Assembly (NCBI GenBank): GCA_002479765.1
Contig: DLOZ01000030.1
Coordinates: 6,072-25,538, forward strand
Length of the DNA stretch: 19,467 nucleotides
Direction: 5' to 3'
Origin: Sphingomonadales bacterium UBA7471
GTDB taxonomy: Bacteria > Pseudomonadota > Alphaproteobacteria > Sphingomonadales > Sphingomonadaceae
Shown here: positions 16,131 to 19,467 of the stretch, piece by piece
Position numbering within the stretch: the first letter of the stretch is position 1
How the letters are laid out: each line of letters begins with the position of its first letter
Notes under the pieces: model-generated
What the model was told of the DNA's origin: nothing
The model's input: the letters and a program-made list of their open reading frames with translations, nothing else
The model's database searches: none
Program-made: the position numbers and the translations under genes

Positions 16131-16517
16131 ATGATTTTCCCTCTGCTCATGCTCTTGGCAGCCCCGCCGATGGTTGTGGTCAACGAACGTGACGTTGTTC
16201 GGCAGGAAGCGCCGCCCCATGGCGCAATCGGCATGAGCACTGCCTATCGCATCAGCGACATTGTGCCGCAGCCGCGGACGATGGAGTTTCGCAAACGGGT
16301 GTTGCACAAGGGCGCGGCCATCGGGCTGCACCCCATTGCGCATGACGAAGTCTATTATGTCCTGTCAGGCGAAGGCGAAGTCACCTCAGACGGCGTTTCG
16401 CAGCGGCTACGCCCCGGCATGGCCGCCTATTTATATGACGGCGCGGTGGTGGGCATAAGGCAAATCGGCAACAAACCCCTCAGCCTCATCATCAGCTATC
16501 CCGTCACGCCCAAATAG
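16131..16517 (+). CDS. Small exported cupin-domain protein
   Basis: This 128-residue protein has an N-terminal hydrophobic stretch (MIFPLLMLLAAPPMVVV) likely to be a signal peptide or anchor, followed by a single cupin barrel. Cupin motif 1 is present as LHPIAHDEVYYVLSGEGEV, with His67, His71, Glu73 and Gly80. Motif 2 keeps RPGMAAYLYDG but lacks the usual metal-binding His. It lies 10 bp after the pectate lyase gene and converges on the carboxylesterase gene with 18 bp between stops. Cupins such as KdgF assist uronate linearisation in pectin pathways, so a related role on the exported side is possible. KdgF itself is cytoplasmic, and the match is not close enough to use that name. Confidence 0.78.
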   Translation: MIFPLLMLLAAPPMVVVNERDVVRQEAPPHGAIGMSTAYRISDIVPQPRTMEFRKRVLHKGAAIGLHPIAHDEVYYVLSGEGEVTSDGVSQRLRPGMAAYLYDGAVVGIRQIGNKPLSLIISYPVTPK

Positions 16518-16535
16518 GGCGCTTAGGGTCAGGGC

Positions 16536-17978
16536 CTAGGTACCGGGCTGAATATAGGGAATGCGCGCAAATAGTTCGCGTTCCCACTTGCGCGGATCAT
16601 TCTCCACGCGGCTGTTGGTGTCAAAGATCATGGTTTCGCGCTTCGCCAAACTATAGGGTTGCCACCCCGGATTGCCCGTGCGTGCAAAGCGCACAAATGC
16701 ATCCATAATCCGCACGCTCATGGCCTGCTGTTCCATGGAGGGTTCGGGAACGGTTCCGAACGATAGCCCGATATCGTCGGTGTGTTTGGCCTGTTCAAAA
16801 TCAAGCTGATACACAAAGGCGGGTGCGCCTGCTTTGGCACGTTCTTCTGCCTCGATAACCTGCCCACGCCAACTGCGCGCGGCTGTCACGATACGGTGAA
16901 ATAAATCCGCAGGTGCCGCGTCCGGATAGCGCGATCGGAATTGCCGAACCACCCATTCGGGCTGCGCATCAATCCGCATTTCCGGGGCAATGCGACGCGC
17001 CAGATTGTCGAAATCAAGCCCCGCCAATTGTTTGGCATTCGGTGCATAAAATGCCCGCGATTCCAGCACCGTATTCCCCAGCATCATGGGAATATTCAAT
17101 GATTGCGGCGCCGCGTCTGGCCAGAATGGATGCCGGTGCAAATGCCGCATATCGAGCACGGGCCCCATATACACGCCGCCGCCCAATATGGGATCTTGCG
17201 CCGACAAGGCGGCAACCAACTGTTCTGCCGACACTGTTGCAGGGTCTTGCCCGTTCAGCGCGGCCTGAAACGCGGCCGCGCGCTTCTCCGCATTTAACGG
17301 GCCTGTCGCCGTTACCTGCTGGCCGCTCATGGTAATGGCCTTGTGGAACAGACCTTTGGCTGCGGGCATTGCCATCAAAGTCGCAATTTTCGCGCCGCCG
17401 CCCGATTGGCCAAAAACCGTCACGTTCTTGGGGTCACCGCCAAATTCGGCAATATGTGCCTGAATCCATTGCAGCGCGAGGATCAGGTCCAATTGGCCCG
17501 CATTGCCGCTGTCGGGGAAACGTTCGGGCACATATAAATAGCCAAAGGCATTGAGCCGATGATTGACGGTCACGACAACAACATCGCCATGCGTAGCCAG
17601 CGCCGCGCCGTCATTTACAGGGTCGGTGACGCTTCCCGTTGAATAAGCTCCGCCATGGAAATAGACCATGACCGGACGGGGCTGCGTTGCCTTTGCCTTG
17701 GGGGCCCACAGATTGAGGAACAGACAATCCTCGCTTGCCGGAAGGTAACGGTTGCCGGGCTGCGGACAGGCGGGCCCAAATGACGCAAAATTACCCGCCG
17801 AGGGTGCAACAAATGGCACCGCACGCGGCGCCGAAAAGCGTTCGGCAACGCCATATCTTATGCCTTTTAAAATGCGGAGATGTGATTGCGCTTTGAACGC
17901 ATATGTCGGCCCCGCAGCGATGGCCATGGCCCCGCCCAAAACAGCCCGGCGGCTGAAATGGTTAGCGCCGGACGTCAA
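16536..17978 (-). CDS. Exported type-B carboxylesterase (CE10-like)
   Basis: The product, about 480 residues from the proposed TTG start at 17978, has a twin-arginine signal (HFSRRAVLGGAMAIAAG, about 7-23). Type-B carboxylesterase features follow: SEDCLFLNLWAP (82-93), the oxyanion loop YFHGGAY (106-112) and the nucleophile elbow GQSGGG with Ser192. Later come a probable acidic residue in NTVLESRAFY and His in KHTDDIGLSFG. The start is uncertain: no ATG or GTG lies before the signal, and the TTG overlaps the end of kdgK by 17 bp with GGGA just upstream. Coupling to kdgK ties it to pectin breakdown, where it may remove methyl or acyl esters. It is not a CE8 pectin methylesterase. The substrate is unproven. 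Confidence 0.82.
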   Translation of the reverse strand: MTSGANHFSRRAVLGGAMAIAAGPTYAFKAQSHLRILKGIRYGVAERFSAPRAVPFVAPSAGNFASFGPACPQPGNRYLPASEDCLFLNLWAPKAKATQPRPVMVYFHGGAYSTGSVTDPVNDGAALATHGDVVVVTVNHRLNAFGYLYVPERFPDSGNAGQLDLILALQWIQAHIAEFGGDPKNVTVFGQSGGGAKIATLMAMPAAKGLFHKAITMSGQQVTATGPLNAEKRAAAFQAALNGQDPATVSAEQLVAALSAQDPILGGGVYMGPVLDMRHLHRHPFWPDAAPQSLNIPMMLGNTVLESRAFYAPNAKQLAGLDFDNLARRIAPEMRIDAQPEWVVRQFRSRYPDAAPADLFHRIVTAARSWRGQVIEAEERAKAGAPAFVYQLDFEQAKHTDDIGLSFGTVPEPSMEQQAMSVRIMDAFVRFARTGNPGWQPYSLAKRETMIFDTNSRVENDPRKWERELFARIPYIQPGT

Positions 17979-18972
17979 GATTCCCGTCGACGAACGCGTC
18001 GATGTCAGCCTGCCCAAACAAACTCGCATCACCCGGCAAGGAATGTTTGAGGCATGTGAGCGCAAGGCCCGTCTTCGCCAAAGCATCGGCATCGCCACCC
18101 GCGAAATGCGCATGCAGCACACCGGCGGCAAAAGCATCGCCTGCGCCAATGCGGTCGATAATGCCGGTGACATCAACCTCGTCAGTTTGCGCAAAGCTGT
18201 CGCGCAAATCGACACGCGCGGACAATAAGTGATGATCCGCGCTGACGAGATGCCGCGCGGTCGACGCAATCAGCTTTAACGATGGGAATGCATCAAAAGC
18301 AGCCTGTGCGGCGTCGCGCCTGCGCGCGGCGCCGTCGCCAGAGAAATCCTTACCCAGCACCAAAGATATATCGCGGTGATTGCCAAACAATATATCCGCC
18401 ATGCCGATCAATTCGCTCAGGATCGCGCGCGGGTTGCTGTCCCAGCGTTCCCACAACATCGCGCGATAATTGCCATCGAACGAAATCGGCACGCCCATTC
18501 GCACCGCAGCTTTGGCCGCTGCTAATGCAGCCTCGGCAGATTGCGGCCCGAGTGCCGGCGTAATGCCGGACAAATGCAGCATCTGTGCATCTGCGAGCAA
18601 TTCATCCCAATCAAAGTCCGCTTCCGTCGCCTGCGCGAAGCTTGAACCCAAACGGTCATAGACGATTTCGGATGCACGAAGCCCCGCGCCCTGCGCCAGA
18701 AAATACAGCCCCATGCGCCCGTCGCGAATCTGGACCTTTTTGCAGTCGACACCATGCGCGCGGATCGATGACACCACCCCGCGCCCCAGCGCATTGTCGG
18801 GAACAGCGCTGATCATCGTCGTCGCATGCCCCAAATGCGCAAGGCCAACGGCAACATTTGCCTCGGCACCACCCACTTGGATATCAAAGGATGGCGACTG
18901 CATCAGCAGTTCCCGCCCCGGGGCCGTTAGCCGAATAAGCAATTCACCGAAGAAAACGACTGGCTTTGTCAT
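17962..18972 (-). CDS. kdgK: 2-keto-3-deoxygluconate kinase (PfkB family)
   Basis: KdgK phosphorylates 2-keto-3-deoxygluconate to KDPG, which aldolase then splits to pyruvate and glyceraldehyde-3-phosphate. The 336-residue product has PfkB-family signatures: IQVGGAEANVAVGLAHLG (31-48) near the N-terminus, and DRIGAGDAFAAGVLHAHF (from 273) with Asp279 as the catalytic base. The ATG at 18972 follows the kduD stop by nine bases; an adjacent in-frame GTG at 18975 is possible. Ribosome binding is weak, in keeping with coupling. The neighbours kduD (the step before it) and the pectate lyase locus support KDG rather than another sugar. Fructokinase or ribokinase is the alternative on sequence alone. 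Confidence 0.88.
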   Translation of the reverse strand: MTKPVVFFGELLIRLTAPGRELLMQSPSFDIQVGGAEANVAVGLAHLGHATTMISAVPDNALGRGVVSSIRAHGVDCKKVQIRDGRMGLYFLAQGAGLRASEIVYDRLGSSFAQATEADFDWDELLADAQMLHLSGITPALGPQSAEAALAAAKAAVRMGVPISFDGNYRAMLWERWDSNPRAILSELIGMADILFGNHRDISLVLGKDFSGDGAARRRDAAQAAFDAFPSLKLIASTARHLVSADHHLLSARVDLRDSFAQTDEVDVTGIIDRIGAGDAFAAGVLHAHFAGGDADALAKTGLALTCLKHSLPGDASLFGQADIDAFVDGNLDVRR

Positions 18973-18981
18973 CACCGGACG

Positions 18982-19467
18982 TTAGCGCGCCAACCAGCCG
19001 CCATCAACGGCCAGAATATGGCCATTGACATAGTCGGCAGCCGACGACGCCAAAAACACCGCCGCGCCGCCAATATCTTCGGCCTTGCCCCAACGTCCGG
19101 CGGGAATACGCTCAACGATTTGGCGGTTGCGGTTTTCATCGGCTTGCAGGGCTGCCGTATTATTGGTTTCGATATAGCCCGGTGCGATGGCGTTTACATT
19201 GATGCCCTTTGCCGCCCATTCATTGGCCATCGCCTTGGTCAAGCCACCCACGCCAGATTTCGACGCGGTGTAGCTCGGCACGCGAATGCCGCCCTGAAAG
19301 GTGAGCATTGACGCGATGTTGATGATCTTGCCCGAACCTTGCGATATCATGCCTTTGGCCGCAGCCTGCGACAGGAAGAACAAGGTTTTAAGATTGGTGT
19401 CGATCACCGCATCCCAATCTTCTTCGGTAAAATCCACGGCATCATTGCGGCGGATGATCCCGGCATT
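18982..19467 (-). CDS. kduD: 2-dehydro-3-deoxy-D-gluconate 5-dehydrogenase, C-terminal part (cut by window edge)
   Basis: KduD is an NAD(P)-dependent short-chain dehydrogenase that reduces 3-deoxy-hexodiulosonate to 2-keto-3-deoxygluconate in pectin and alginate-type uronate catabolism. The 161 visible residues start inside the NAG motif (NAGIIRRNDAVDFTEEDWD). They include the catalytic Ser in IINIASMLTFQGG and the Tyr/Lys pair in VPSYTASKSG. NVNAIAPGYIETNNT and the C-terminal DYVNGHILAVDGGWLAR are near-diagnostic of KduD rather than a generic short-chain dehydrogenase. The N-terminal Rossmann region lies beyond the right edge. The reading frame is open to the last base, so the GTG at 19437 is not the true start. 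It is followed by kdgK after nine bases. Confidence 0.92.
   Translation of the reverse strand, partial: NAGIIRRNDAVDFTEEDWDAVIDTNLKTLFFLSQAAAKGMISQGSGKIINIASMLTFQGGIRVPSYTASKSGVGGLTKAMANEWAAKGINVNAIAPGYIETNNTAALQADENRNRQIVERIPAGRWGKAEDIGGAAVFLASSAADYVNGHILAVDGGWLAR

Noticed and set aside
17979..18269. N-terminal extension of the carboxylesterase frame into kdgK
   Set aside because: The added residues resemble no esterase, lie wholly inside kdgK in another frame, and would bury the Tat signal.

Overview
The window looks like chromosomal DNA from an alphaproteobacterium of the Sphingomonadales. I infer this from the ribosomal protein S12/S7/EF-G sequences, the TonB-dependent receptor (Ala/Glu-rich linker followed by an AIVVTGF-type TonB box), the frequent twin-arginine and Sec export signals, and a moderately GC-rich composition. 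I see no insertion sequence, integrase, tRNA, rRNA, CRISPR array or phage gene.

Layout. (1) 1-4262, minus strand: phoX-like phosphatase, type III polyketide synthase and an ICMT-family methyltransferase, followed by the str operon rpsL-rpsG-fusA, which runs off the left edge. (2) 4367-10528, plus strand: a tightly packed set gltX-ung-galT-galK-PpiC-like foldase-HupE/UreJ membrane protein. All five junctions overlap, four by ATGA and one by 11 bp, so this looks like one operon mixing tRNA charging, uracil repair, galactose (Leloir) metabolism and an uncharacterised membrane module. (3) 10532-19467: a pectin/oligogalacturonate utilisation locus. On the minus strand it has an exported alpha/beta hydrolase and a large TonB-dependent receptor. 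Divergent from the receptor, on the plus strand, are a secreted pectate lyase and a secreted small cupin. Converging on these from the right, on the minus strand, are kduD (cut by the window edge), kdgK and an exported type-B carboxylesterase.

How region 3 would work together (inference from families): the pectate lyase and one or both esterases trim pectin outside the cytoplasm, and the receptor imports oligomers across the outer membrane. After cleavage to 5-keto-4-deoxyuronate and isomerisation (genes not in the window), KduD makes 2-keto-3-deoxygluconate and KdgK phosphorylates it for Entner-Doudoroff aldol cleavage. The 243-bp gap between the receptor and the pectate lyase holds several palindromes, including two sites sharing the core ACCGGTGTC, and is the obvious control region. 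The galT/galK genes next door would handle galactose, a common pectin side-chain sugar, but a link to the locus is speculative.

The items most worth a second look are the palindrome-rich divergent promoter, the polyketide synthase/methyltransferase pair upstream of the str operon, the foldase-HupE pair, the esterase overlapping kdgK with a probable TTG start, and Arg88 in ribosomal protein S12. No clearly new system is evident; most genes belong to recognisable families.
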